From: Rapana venosa
Taxonomy: Eukaryota > Mollusca > Gastropoda > Neogastropoda > Muricidae
Reading direction: 5' to 3'
Assembly: GCA_028751875.1 (NCBI GenBank)
Contig: CM054162.1
Span: forward strand, 7,442,456-7,506,455
DNA: 64,000 nt
Below the pieces are notes generated by a model that ran no database searches, was not told the origin of the DNA, and saw only the letters and a program-made list of their open reading frames with translations. The stretch's first letter is position 1; each line of letters opens with the position of its first letter. Positions 37,430 through 47,614 of the stretch are shown here, piece after piece. A program made the position numbers and the translations under genes.

Positions 37430-38136
37430 AACCCTTTTTCTTTTTATTAAAAACCCTTTAAACAAATTTTTCTTTAATAAAAATTTTCTTCTAAAAAAAA
37501 AAATTTAAAAATTTCTAAAACTAATTAAATATCTTAAATAAAAATTTTAACACAAAAAAAATTTAAAAGAAAATAAACTTTCAATTTTCTTTAAATTTTA
37601 AGTTTTTAAAAAAAATTTAAACCCATTTTTTCCAAAAAAATTTTAAAAAATTTTAAAAAAAAAGAAATAACTAAAAAAAACGAAACTCCTAAAATCAAAA
37701 CAAATCCCCCAAATTTCCCAAAATAAAAAAACTTACTAAAAAATTCCAAATTATAAAAAAATCTAATTTTATAAAAAAAAAAAGAAACTAAAAAAAAAAA
37801 AATTTTTCCCCCCCAAAATTTTAAATCCCCTTTAAAATAAAAACTAATTCAAAAATTTTTTTCAAAAAAATTTTAACCAAAACCTATAAAACCAAACCAA
37901 ATCAAAACTAATTTTTTAAAACCCCCTTTTTTAAAAAAATTTTTAAACCCAAAATTTTAAATTTCTATTTTAACAAAAAAATTTAATTCAAAACTAAACA
38001 ATTTCAAAAAATATTATTTTTAAAAAACAATTTCAAAAAAACCAAAATAATAAAAAAACCAAAATTAATTAAAAAATTCCCAATTTTTTCCTTTTTAAAA
38101 CCCCAATTTTTATTAATTTCCCAAAATTCCCTTCAG
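37430..38136. other. A/T homopolymer-rich contig end
   Basis: Nearly all A, T and short C runs, with almost no G after about 37700. It borders the gap and is probably low-quality sequence. Confidence 0.75.
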
Positions 38137-38636
38137 NNNNNNNNNNNNNNNNNNNNNNNNNNNNNNNNNNNNNNNNNNNNNNNNNNNNNNNNNNNNNNNN
38201 NNNNNNNNNNNNNNNNNNNNNNNNNNNNNNNNNNNNNNNNNNNNNNNNNNNNNNNNNNNNNNNNNNNNNNNNNNNNNNNNNNNNNNNNNNNNNNNNNNNN
38301 NNNNNNNNNNNNNNNNNNNNNNNNNNNNNNNNNNNNNNNNNNNNNNNNNNNNNNNNNNNNNNNNNNNNNNNNNNNNNNNNNNNNNNNNNNNNNNNNNNNN
38401 NNNNNNNNNNNNNNNNNNNNNNNNNNNNNNNNNNNNNNNNNNNNNNNNNNNNNNNNNNNNNNNNNNNNNNNNNNNNNNNNNNNNNNNNNNNNNNNNNNNN
38501 NNNNNNNNNNNNNNNNNNNNNNNNNNNNNNNNNNNNNNNNNNNNNNNNNNNNNNNNNNNNNNNNNNNNNNNNNNNNNNNNNNNNNNNNNNNNNNNNNNNN
38601 NNNNNNNNNNNNNNNNNNNNNNNNNNNNNNNNNNNN
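38137..38636. other. Assembly gap, 500 N
   Basis: Exactly 500 N, a placeholder scaffold join of unknown true length. Protein predictions that cross it are meaningless. Confidence 1.
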
Positions 38637-38699
38637 CAAACACACCCCACACACCCAAACACCACACAACACACACAGCACACAACAACCCCCACAGTT

Positions 38700-39040
38700 T
38701 AAACATTTCAGCAGGTAGGAATTTAGGCTGTTAAAGGCAGGGGCGATATGAAAAAAAACAGGAAGAGAAAATCTTAGGTTTGAATAGGTATGTTTTGAGG
38801 CTGGATTTAAAGCTGTCGTGAGTAGCCTTTTCACGAAGGGAAAGAGAGGGAAGTCATTCCAGATTGATGGACCAGAAATGAGAGAAAGAGCGACGACCAA
38901 CAGTGGACTGGTTGAATCTAGGTATTCGTAAGCACAGGGTATCTGCAGCAGAGCGAAGGAACGAGAAGGAGTGTACGGTGAAGACATTCACATAGACAGG
39001 AGGGTGCTGTTTTGTGTACGCATTTGTAACAGAGGGTACT
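38700..39040 (-). pseudogene. LINE C-terminal domain (same family as 17.3-19.1 kb)
   Basis: Read from 39040 downwards it shows SPYTPSRSFA (about 38955-38985), LCLRIPRFNQSTVGRRSFS (about 38890-38945), and frames with SIWNDFPL (about 38848-38875) and a KTYLFK-like end near 38790. This is the C-terminal tail of CR1/Rex-type polyproteins. Its NQSTVGRRSFS-FGPS stretch parallels the 17.45-kb remnant. It is followed on its 3' side by CA repeats (38637-38695) and then the gap. On its 5' side it stops in an AT repeat. Frame breaks are few compared with copies left of the gap. Confidence 0.8.
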
Positions 39041-39044
39041 AATC

Positions 39045-39075
39045 TTTTATATATATATATAATATATATATATAT

Positions 39076-39106
<31 letters not shown>

Positions 39107-39255
39107 GAGAAGAGAGGAGAGATGAGAGAGAGAGAGAGAGGAGACTTCAGAGTGAGAGAGAGAGGAGAGAGAGAGAGAAGATGAGAGAGCAGAGAAAAGA
39201 GAGAGAGTGAGAATAGAGAGCGAGAGAGAGAGAGGATGAGAGAGAGAGAGAGTTT
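39045..39255. repeat. (AT)n then (GA)n compound microsatellite
   Basis: TA repeats at 39047-39093, then GA repeats with interruptions to about 39253. A poly-G run lies near 39360-39376. Confidence 0.9.
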
Positions 39256-39590
39256 ATAAGACAAACAGGCAGACAGAAAGATAGCCAGACAGGCGGAATA
39301 CAAAACACAAACATATCCAGAAAATTTTAAAGCTATCCAGACATATAAACTGGCGGGGTGGGGGGGGGGGGGGGGTGGGAGGCAAATGGCAGACAACGTT
39401 TGCAAATACGCATTCACACGGGAATGGATGTGGGGGAAAATGCTCATATAAAAATAAAATGAAATTTACAAAACACAACGAAAGTAAGCGTAAATAAATC
39501 CATGAAGGAACAAACGAAACATACAAAATAAACGAGAAAACAAGCAAGGCATGCAAATAATGAAAGAAAAAAACAACTAAAGTATGTGCA
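39256..39590. other. No recognised feature
   Basis: A-rich DNA between microsatellites. Open frames on the minus strand are hydrophobic and resemble no known protein. Confidence 0.4.
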
Positions 39591-39593
39591 AAC

Positions 39594-39680
39594 AAACAGA
39601 GAAAACAGACAGACAGACAGAGAGAGAGACAGACAGACAGACAGAGAGACAGGGAGACAGAGAGACAAAGAGAGCTGGAG
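39594..39680. repeat. (CAGA)n microsatellite
   Basis: CAGA and GAGA tetramers with interruptions. Confidence 0.85.
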
Positions 39681-39781
39681 AGATACGATAGCGATAACTT
39701 CTAGGAGTGACAGGAGAATCAATACACGGACAGATATGGAAATCTGTATTATTGCCCACATGAAACAGATTTATTTTTGTA

Positions 39782-39782
<1 letters not shown>

Positions 39783-39828
<46 letters not shown>

Positions 39829-39858
39829 AATATATATTATATATATATATATATGAAA

Positions 39859-39930
<72 letters not shown>

Positions 39931-40165
39931 TCTTGAGAGCTGTGTATTTTTTGCTCGGCTGCTTGTTCCGTGTGTGGTGTGTGGTGTGTGGTGTGTGTGT
40001 GTGTGTGTGTGTGTGATGTGTGTGTGTGTGTGTGTCTGTGTGTGTTGTGTCTTGTGTGTGTGTGTGTGTGTGTCTCATGTGTCTGTGTCTGTGTCTATGT
40101 CTGAGTGTCTGTGTGTTGTGTGTGTGTGTGTGTGTCTGTGTATGTGTTTGTGTGTATTTTTATTT
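39783..40165. repeat. (AT)n, (GA)n, (CAGA)n and (TG)n microsatellite cluster
   Basis: AT at 39783-39855, GA and CAGA at 39860-39930, then TG from about 39968 to 40155. Z-DNA-prone alternating tracts dominate. Confidence 0.9.
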
Positions 40166-40325
40166 ATTTTATTCTTTAATTTCGAGGATAATGGAATAAG
40201 CACTCCTGTGCTATTTTTTTTATCTAGTCCCGTGTTATGCATTTGTGTGTGTGTGAATTTTGTCGTTCCCACCGGCACCATAGGCCTACTCTTCCGAAAA
40301 GCGGAACGGGTTTTAACGTGTGTGT
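40165..40325 (-). mobile_element. SINE-like family A, 3'-truncated
   Basis: Contains CGAGGATAATGGAATAAGCA (40183-40202), TTCCCACCGGCAC (40266-40278) and CTTCCGAAAAGCGGAACGGG. Sense is minus. Both ends stop at TG repeats. Confidence 0.78.
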
Positions 40326-40430
40326 GTGTGTGTGGTGTGCGTACGTGCGTGCGCGTGGGCGCCGCACGTGGCGCCGCGCGCGTGTGTGTGTGTGTGTGTG
40401 CTCGCGCGCGCGCGTGTGTGTGTGTGTTTT
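40316..40430. repeat. (TG)n/(CG)n alternating repeat
   Basis: Alternating purine-pyrimidine DNA with GCGCGC blocks near 40376-40413. Confidence 0.88.
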
Positions 40431-41015
40431 AATTTCTCCTTGTTTATTTGTGTGGTTGTTTGTTTATTGTTTGTATGGCTGTTTGTAATGTTCCGTTGTA
40501 TTGTTCATTGGGTCTAACATTTTTATCTGCCTTTCCTTTTATTCGTCATCGGCTTTCTACTTTCTTTCTTCATTCCTTTATTTCAATCTTTCCTGCCTTC
40601 TACTGTCTTTCATTTCTCTTGTTTATCACATTTTATGCCACGCTAAGTTGTTCCATTTGCTTTATAGGAGAATTCTTGGTTTATGCTGTATCGCTTTAAG
40701 AATATGTCTTTACCGTCTAGCTTTTCTTTTTTATCATCGCCCTACTTCTTTTTTCTTGTTATTTTTCGGGAATGCAAACGACAAAAACGTAGTCCCTATA
40801 TCAAACATTCACGTACTTAACATGAGCTACACTGATTTTCGATTTCAATCATTTCTGTTTTTTTCTGGATCTTAAACGTACATAGTTAAACTTCTGCATG
40901 CGTATGTATAAGAACGACACGAAAGCACTGGCAGGTCTGCACATGACGTGACATGGGAGATCGTAAAAAAAGCACAACCCAATCCCTGACTCTTAAAATT
41001 CACCACACACCATAA
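40431..41015. other. No recognised feature
   Basis: T-rich, fairly clean sequence with stop codons in all frames on close reading. Confidence 0.4.
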
Positions 41016-41017
41016 CA

Positions 41018-41092
41018 GAGATTCGAACCCATATATTTTATCCAAAGGATTGAGGTCGAACGGTCTTACCCACTCGGTTAGAGCATCCATGG
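41018..41092 (-). mobile_element. tRNA-like SINE head or tRNA pseudogene
   Basis: The minus strand shows an A-box-like TAACCGAGTGG (41070-41080) and a B-box-like GGGTTCGAATC (41020-41030), with a tRNA-Leu/Ser-like GACCGTTCG between them. The 50.37-kb block on the opposite strand shares these features. The stems are not well formed, so a working tRNA is unlikely. Confidence 0.65.
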
Positions 41093-41345
41093 AATAAAAA
41101 ACAAAAACACACCATGGAAATTTGAGGTGAAGGAAGAACATATGTTAGGCCACATTTGGGGAAAGAAGCGATCCGGTAACTGGACACCGCTGGTCATTTG
41201 ATTAGCAGTTTGCCCGACATCACGGACATGGTCCAGCCTGCTTCATTATTAATTCCCCCTCTCTCTCCTCACGAGGTTACCCAGTGTCTGTTTCCACGCT
41301 TGACACTTCGGATGATGACAGCTGTTACATAACAAAACAAAGTAA

Positions 41346-41372
41346 GGGGGGGGGGGGGGGGGGGGGGGGGTG
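41346..41372. repeat. Poly-G run
   Basis: About 26 consecutive G. Nothing else notable lies in 41100-41590. Confidence 0.9.
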
Positions 41373-41589
41373 AGGGGACAAACGTGAGCCTTGAATATTA
41401 TTCAATAAAAAAACAAACAGAAAAACAAAAACATGTTTATTGGTAGCAAAGTAGAGTTAGTGGTAAGCATTGTTAAGTGAGGTAGACTACTTAGTTACAG
41501 CATCTGGGTTAATGCGTGCTTGTTTTAGATACAAAAACGACAAAAACAATAGCAGAACACTCACCGCACGCAGACACGCAGGCACGCAT

Positions 41590-41690
41590 ACGCGCGTGCG
41601 CGCGCGCACACACACAAACACAGACACAGGTGAAGACATACACACGCATGTGTATGTGTCTGTGTGTGCGCGCGCACACACAGACACACA

Positions 41691-41762
<72 letters not shown>

Positions 41763-41855
41763 CGCGCGCGCACACACACATACACAAAAACACACCGCAC
41801 ACCACAACAAACACACACACACGAGAGAGAGAGGAGAGAGAGAGAGAGAGAGAGT

Positions 41856-41900
<45 letters not shown>
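41590..41900. repeat. (CA)n, (AT)n and (GA)n compound microsatellite
   Basis: CA with CG blocks to 41714, AT at 41715-41760, CG/CA to 41822, then GA to about 41900. Confidence 0.9.
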
Positions 41901-41904
41901 CAGA

Positions 41905-42265
41905 CAGACTGACTGGACTGAGTGACTGACTGACTAACTTGCTGACTGGTTGATTGGGTTGACTGACTGACTGGCTGATTGACCGATTGACTGACTGACT
42001 GACTGATTGACTGATTGGCTGGCTGACTGACTGATGGCTGACTGACCGATTGACTGACTGACTGATTGACTGACTGGCTGACTGACTGACTGACTGACTG
42101 ACTGGCTGATTGTCTGACTGACGGCTGACTGACTGACTGACTGGCTGACTGGTTGACTGATTTACTGACTGACTGGCTGACTGACTGACTGACCTGGTTG
42201 ACTGGCTGACTGACTGACTGACTGATTGAACTTGACTGGTGACTGGCTGACTGACTGACTGGAGC
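41905..42265. repeat. (GACT)n tetranucleotide array, copy 1
   Basis: About 360 bases of GACT with GATT and GGCT variants. The opposite strand encodes a Ser-Gln-Ser-Val open frame that is only a repeat translation. Confidence 0.9.
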
Positions 42266-42711
42266 TGGTATCGGTAGCCTGCTGTTCACTGTGATTGTCT
42301 TAGTGTTAGTGTGTCTGTCTGTCTGTCTCTGTCTATCTTTTTGTCCCTGTCAGTCTGTATCTGTCCCTGTATCTGCCGCTCTGTCTCTCTGACTCTCTGT
42401 CTCTTTTGTCTCTGTCTCACTTTATGTGCCCCTTCTTTATGTCTCTCATCTGTGTCTCTCTGTCTCTATTTTCTGTTATGTGTGTCTGTCTGTCTCTCTG
42501 TCTCTCGCCCCCTATCCATTAAGGGAAATATGATATCCGCAACAAGCCAAAATCAAAACAATACACATTCAATATTTTGGTTCCTATCTCACAACATAAT
42601 GTCCTAATCAAATTATCGTGTTTGCCTTGATCTCTGCGTGTGTGTCAACTGTCTGTCGCCAGTCCTCCTGTCAATCTCTCACTCTCTCTCATCTCACTCC
42701 CTCTCTGTGTG

Positions 42712-42912
42712 TCCTTCGGATGAACTATAAACGAGGCCCCGTGTGCGAACGCATGCAGAACATCTTGAGCACACGTTTAATCCTGTTCCGCTTTTCAGAA
42801 AGAGTAGGCCAATTGTGTGCCGTGGGAACGATGACAAAATTTACAAAAACGCGCATACACACGGGGTCAGGATGTAAAAAAGCACATGATCTTATCCATT
42901 TATCATCGAAAT
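42712..42912 (+). mobile_element. SINE-like family A (copy 1 of duplication)
   Basis: Sense plus. CTTCGGATGAACTATAAAC starts near 42715, followed by GAGGCCCCGTGTGCGAACGC, CGCTTTTCAGAAAGAGTAGG and a CACACGGGG box. The tail passes into GTAT repeats. Confidence 0.8.
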
Positions 42913-42929
42913 AAAATATATCTACCTAT

Positions 42930-43440
42930 GTATCTATGTATCAATGTATCGATGATGTATGTATGTATGTATGTATGTATGGGTATGTAATGTATGTATC
43001 TATCATCTATCTATCTACTATCTATCTTCTATTATCTATCGATCTCTGTCCCCCTCTCTCTCTCCGTCTTTGTCTCTGTCTCTCCTCCTCGATCTGTCTC
43101 TGTCTGTAACTCTCTGTCTTTGCGTGCGCGCGCGCGCGCGCCGGCGCGCGTTTGTGTGTGTGTGGTGTCCCTCTCTACCTCACTCTGACTCTGGCCCGCC
43201 TCCTCTCTCTCCCCACCCATTCTCTCTCTCTCTCTCTCTTCTCTCATCTCCCTCTCGTATCTCATCGTCGTCTCGTTCTCCTCTCTCTCTCTCACTCTCG
43301 CCTGTGTCTCCCCACCCTTTCTCTCTCCTTCTCCTCTCTCATCTCACGCTCTCTCTCTCATCTCTCTCTTTGTCCCCCCCCCCTCTCTCTCTCTCATCTT
43401 TGTCTTCCCCCCACCCTCCCTCTCTCTCTCTTCTCTCATC
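42930..43440. repeat. (GTAT)n, (CTAT)n and (CT)n repeats, copy 1
   Basis: GTAT at 42955-42980, CTAT to 43040, then CT-rich sequence with a GCGCGC block near 43125-43150. Open frames of up to 170 codons are repeat translations. Confidence 0.88.
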
Positions 43441-43540
43441 GGCTGGCCTACCCTATAAAGGTCCCATTTAAAAAATGCTACAACGCTGGCCCCTCTCAAG
43501 GGCCCTCATCTCTGCCTTTATCCCCTTCAGGGCTCTGAAA

Positions 43541-43625
43541 GTCGGGATGGCTTAGTGGTTGGAACATCAGATTTGATAACATATGATTGATCCACTGACA
43601 CACCGGTATCGAAATCTCCTTTGAA
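43541..43625 (+). mobile_element. tRNA-like SINE head, copy 1
   Basis: A-box-like TGGCTTAGTGG (43548-43558) and B-box-like GGTATCGAAATC (43605-43616) are spaced as in a tRNA. The acceptor stem is not closed, so this is a SINE promoter or pseudogene. It lies about 110 bases before a family C element and may be its head or a separate insertion. Confidence 0.65.
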
Positions 43626-43734
43626 CAAATCAGTTTGATGTGATTTTCTTCCAAATCACATCCAATCCTGTTGTTCAAAAGCCCCGCTATATAACAAAGA
43701 GGCCCTATCAGGGAAATCTGCCCACATTGAAACA

Positions 43735-44075
43735 ATTTAATCGCCCGTGGGTATGCCGGGGACTTGTCCAGTATAAAAGCATCCTCCCTTGTGGAAATCT
43801 GTGGCTAACAAGCCCCTCCTTTCCATCCCTCCCTTTGTTTCTGTCTGCCTCGTTTCCTTTCTTCCTGTCACCTCCTTCTTGTCTATTTTCTGCTTTTATT
43901 CGGTTCATTTTCCTGCCTTTGTTTCCAAAAGATTTAAAAAGATCACACTTCTCTCCATGCCAGACGTATGAGGCTGGCCTGATTTGTCAGCGCTAAACGG
44001 CAGCGCGACACATTTTTTCGGCTCAAATAACAAAAAAATGTTGCTATCTGGCGTTTGAACGAAAACGATGAAGAA
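43735..44075 (+). mobile_element. SINE-like family C, copy 1
   Basis: Begins near GGGTATGCCGGGGACTTG, has a T/C-rich body with TCCTGTCACCTCCTTCTTG, then GATTTGTCAGCGCTAAACGG and GCGTTTGAACGAAAACGATG before a GAAGAAGG end. Related copies are at 26.9, 53.6-54.1, 56.6 and 60.1 kb. Confidence 0.72.
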
Positions 44076-44365
44076 GGAGTCAACATTTTAAGTCCTAAGA
44101 GAAAAAGTGTGCAAATATATAACATGTTAGACCAAGGTTTTAAAAACATTTGTGCTGTCGGATTATTTTCGTATGAAATCCCTGAACCCCTCATAAGTCA
44201 AACTAAGACGGTCACAAGCGTTTGCTACAATGTATAGCTACAATCAGGAGTTTCTGATGCCTGTACATTCTTAGGCTTCTAAATTCGAACAGCTGCGAAT
44301 GTCTTTATGGTTTCCGAAATTCCATCATACTCGTGTCATTTTTTCCCCATCTCACTCATTTCTAA

Positions 44366-44665
44366 TATTTATTTATTTCATGTATTTATTGATTAATTTA
44401 TTTATTTTATCTTTTCTTACACCACTTCAAGTCACGGCAGATTTCTCTGCGTGAAATTTGGGGAGAGCGCGACGCCACAAGAACAGCGCCACCGTTTATT
44501 ATTTCTTCTGTTCCTATCTGCAACTGTATTTGTTTCCCTATCAGAGTGGCTTTTTCTAAATAACTTTGCCAGAGACAACTCTTTTGTTGCCGTACGGTTT
44601 TCTTTTACGAGCACTAAATAATTTTGTGTAACACACGGGGCCTAGCAGCCAGACCACCACTCATG
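44366..44665 (-). mobile_element. SINE-like family B, copy 1, abutting the LINE
   Basis: Reverse orientation with the (AAAT)n-type tail at 44366-44415, CAAGTCACGGCAGATTTCTC (44428-44447), a CTATCAGAGTGGC box and an ACACACGGGGCCTAGC head. Its head, near CCAGACCACCACTCATG, joins the LINE endonuclease fragment within about 20 bases. Confidence 0.8.
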
Positions 44666-44669
44666 TATA

Positions 44670-45040
44670 AACTGTGCGGAGATCTAAATGCGCGATCAGG
44701 AAGACTGACTAATGACTTTATAAGAAAAAATAGATTCCAGAACCAAGTTACTACAGTTTACCTAAGAAAATGTATATGACCCAATTCTATACAGGTCCTC
44801 CATGGATAGAATTGTACACAGAACAATATGGTAGACTTTTAACTAATAGTGTACCGACAATCAATATATCATAAATGGCCGAACATTAGGAAATTTACAG
44901 GGTAGATTTACATCTTTCAACCTCAAGGTTGTAGTGTTGTGGATTATTTCATTTTAAAATCATTTATGAAAGAGGGAAGCATATGAAAGTTAGAGATTTA
45001 ATGGAATACCTGATCATTGTCCACTAGATTTAATATAAAT
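44670..45040 (+). pseudogene. LINE endonuclease (APE-type) remnant, copy 1
   Basis: The C-terminal part of an apurinic-endonuclease-like domain that nicks target DNA to prime reverse transcription. LCGDLNARSG (about 44672-44701) is the conserved Asp/Asn motif. NGRTLGNLQGRFTSFNLK (about 44876-44930), then VVDYFI (frame-shifted, about 44936-44953) and DHCPL (45012-45026), which carries the catalytic His, follow in the family order. The N-terminal half is missing and a family B SINE lies there instead. At least two frame breaks occur. The same breaks are in copy 2. Confidence 0.82.
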
Positions 45041-47540
45041 ATACCAGATTTATAGACACAACCAACGTTTGCAGAGGTCTATCAAAATAGTAAGAGCCAC
45101 ACAGGCAGAGTATAATACTAACAGATTCATCCACAACAAACACAGTTTGGTATGGGATACAAATACCAAAGGACAATTTGAAAAGGCACTTCTACAACCA
45201 GCAATGACAACACACATAACACAAATAAAAACGAAACAAATACAGTAATTAAAACAAATAAAAACAAAGTACAAAAAAGCAGCCTGATTCACAAACGTAG
45301 TAAAAGAACATACCAGGACAACTGTCTGAAATCTTTTTCTCAAAAGTGGCACACTAAAGCATGAGGGACAAGAAGTCCAAACCGTAAGAAGAATTAAAAA
45401 CACAATAAAAAAAGTTGATATCGAATGTACAGTAAAAGAATGTAATAAATCGAACCCCGTTAAACCTAACATCGAGAAAAATACTTTTATGAAAAGAAAA
45501 CAAATATCATACTTCTAATACAAAAGAAAAAGAAAATCTTCAAAAATTCACTAGTTTCACAGCTACATGAGCCATTACGAAGATCCGAGTATCCTGTGGA
45601 AAACTTACAAAAAGTAAAAGAAAGCGAAGATGATGGATTAAAACAATCATAATCATATTAGTAGCAGTAAATGGACTGAACACTTAAAAACCGCTACTTA
45701 TTGTAAAGAACCGCAAATAGATCCAGACCTACAAAAAGAAAGTACAAAACATGTTTAATGAATTAAAAGTATCTAATTAACCCACTGCGAGATAAGCAAA
45801 TTACAACAGAGAACTTACAAAAACAATCAAAAAGCTGAAAAATAACAAATCGCCTGGAAAAAGATGAATCACAAACGAAATGATCAAAATCAGTTTTCAA
45901 TCTAATGTTATAGAGATAATGCGGAATATTTTTTCACTTTAGTATTAGAAACGCGGTATAACATCCCTGTGACTGGAAAGTAGGATGCATGTCTTCAATC
46001 TATAAAAACGGATGCATTATACAACCCAGAAAACACAGAGGAATACCGTTGACAAACACTATGGAAACATTTTTGTCAAATACAGAACCATAGAAATTTC
46101 TGAATATTTAGAAAATAAACAATAGTATAGTCAGAGAACAAGCTGTTTGCAGAAAAGGCATCAGAACAAGCACGGACCTATCTTCCTACGTAACAATTTA
46201 ATAGAGTAGTGTTACTGAAAGTAAAAACAAAAAGACTTTATTGCTGCTTTGTAAGATTTTTCCAGAAAGCGTTACGATAATGTGTGGCACAGGGTCTTCT
46301 TGATAAAGTTTAAACGAAATAGAATAACGGCAAAACTTTTAATGTCCTTAAAAACATGTATTCAATGCAACAATATTACAAAAATACGAGGCAAACACAC
46401 AGATGAAATCATAGCAGGAAAGGTGGTACATCAGGGAAATCCATTAAGTACTACATTATTTAATGTATATGTCCATAGATAAAGTTCACTATACTGATTG
46501 CGAAGATTCGCCATAAATATAACCGCAACAAGACAGAATTCCTTGTTTACTCTATGCTGATGACCTGGCATTGCTATCAACAGCCAAAATAAATGTCTTC
46601 AAACTAACTGAACAAACTGCAAGAATACTGTCAAATTGGGTTTATATGATAAACAAAACAAAAACAAAGGGAATAGTCCCTTTACGAGATCACCATCCTA
46701 AAATTCCATTCATTTTAAATGGCGAGCAAGTAATTGAAACAGTAGAAGACCTTATAAATATCTAGGTGTCCGTTTTTTTCATCAGAACGGGGAAAATTCA
46801 AGCAACACCAGAACATTAGTAAAACAAAGCAACAAACAATAAACGCCTTTAAAAAGAGGAATTCATGGACAAAAATTTTAAAACTTCTATATTAATGCGT
46901 TTATTCGACACACAGATAACCCCTGTTTTTAACCTATGAGAGAGAAGATTTGTTTCCCCTTTTTGTTTAATGGGGAGACAGAGTTTAATATTGATAAACT
47001 GTTCAAGGCAGCTTATCCAAACATTTTGTATGAGAATTTCCATGTAAAATTTTGTAAACAAATATTAGGAGGTTCATAAAAAAGAAATAGTACTACCCCA
47101 ACTTTGGGTGAATTAGGGGAGATTTCCACTGACCCTTAAAATCCTATGCCAGATAATATTCCTTTGTGGATTCATTTGACAGAATCAAAACCAGACTCTA
47201 TATTTAGATAGTATAACGAATATATTGTATCAGAATAATACACAACCGGAAAAATAAATGGATAAACACAGTGAAAAATATGCTGACACAAATGGAATCA
47301 AACATGTCTGAAGAACCAAAGCACTCTTAAAGATCATTACACGGATGAAGTTATGCTGTTAAAGAAACACTTGAGGACATGTAATAAAACATTTTGATCT
47401 ACCAAAAGAAAGAATTTTGCAAAAATAAAATTTTTATGATTTGCTAAAAAACAAAAACGCCAGAACAAAAATAAAATCAGTGAATAAACGAGGGCTCAAA
47501 AAACAATAAAATAGCGAGTAACAACAACATCAGTAAACTT
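45041..47540 (+). pseudogene. LINE reverse transcriptase remnant, copy 1
   Basis: Continuation of the same polyprotein. Linker pieces include SLVWDTNTKGQFEKALL (about 45144-45196). RT pieces are KLKNNKSPGK (about 45835-45864), a NPENTEEYR stretch (the NYRGI box, frame-shifted, about 46024), a QKAL/DNVWH box (about 46265-46290), VVHQGNPLSTTLFNVYV (46424-46476), the catalytic LYADDLALLS (46550-46579), and YKYLGV (frame-shifted, about 46753-46770). The enzyme copies element RNA at a nicked site. About eight or more frame breaks prevent function. Motif style fits an I/Nimb- or CR1-group element of aquatic invertebrates. That clade is not certain. Confidence 0.85.
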
Positions 47541-47614
47541 AAAGTCGTGAAGACTGAAAAAATTCAACTGCAACAGTACAGTGCAGAGTATCGATCCGCG
47601 ACACAGCACACAAT

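Noticed and set aside
36025..37450. Frames of 315 and 441 codons rich in Ser, Phe, Leu and Pro, resembling membrane proteins
   Set aside because: They are translations of CT minisatellites in two frames at once.
38069..38987. Minus-strand frames crossing the N gap
   Set aside because: The unknown bases make continuity meaningless. Only the LINE part right of the gap is real homology.
41759..42289. A Ser-Gln-Ser-Val repeat protein on the minus strand (also at 58217-58654)
   Set aside because: Direct translation of the GACT tetranucleotide array, interrupted in copy 2 by indels.
43541..43625. Possible functional tRNA gene
   Set aside because: A and B boxes are present but the acceptor and anticodon stems are not closed and the B box carries extra bases. 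A SINE head fits better.
45050..45472. A 140-codon hydrophobic minus-strand frame (also at 61413-61835)
   Set aside because: It is the antisense of the LINE linker region, whose plus-strand pieces match the LINE polyprotein order.
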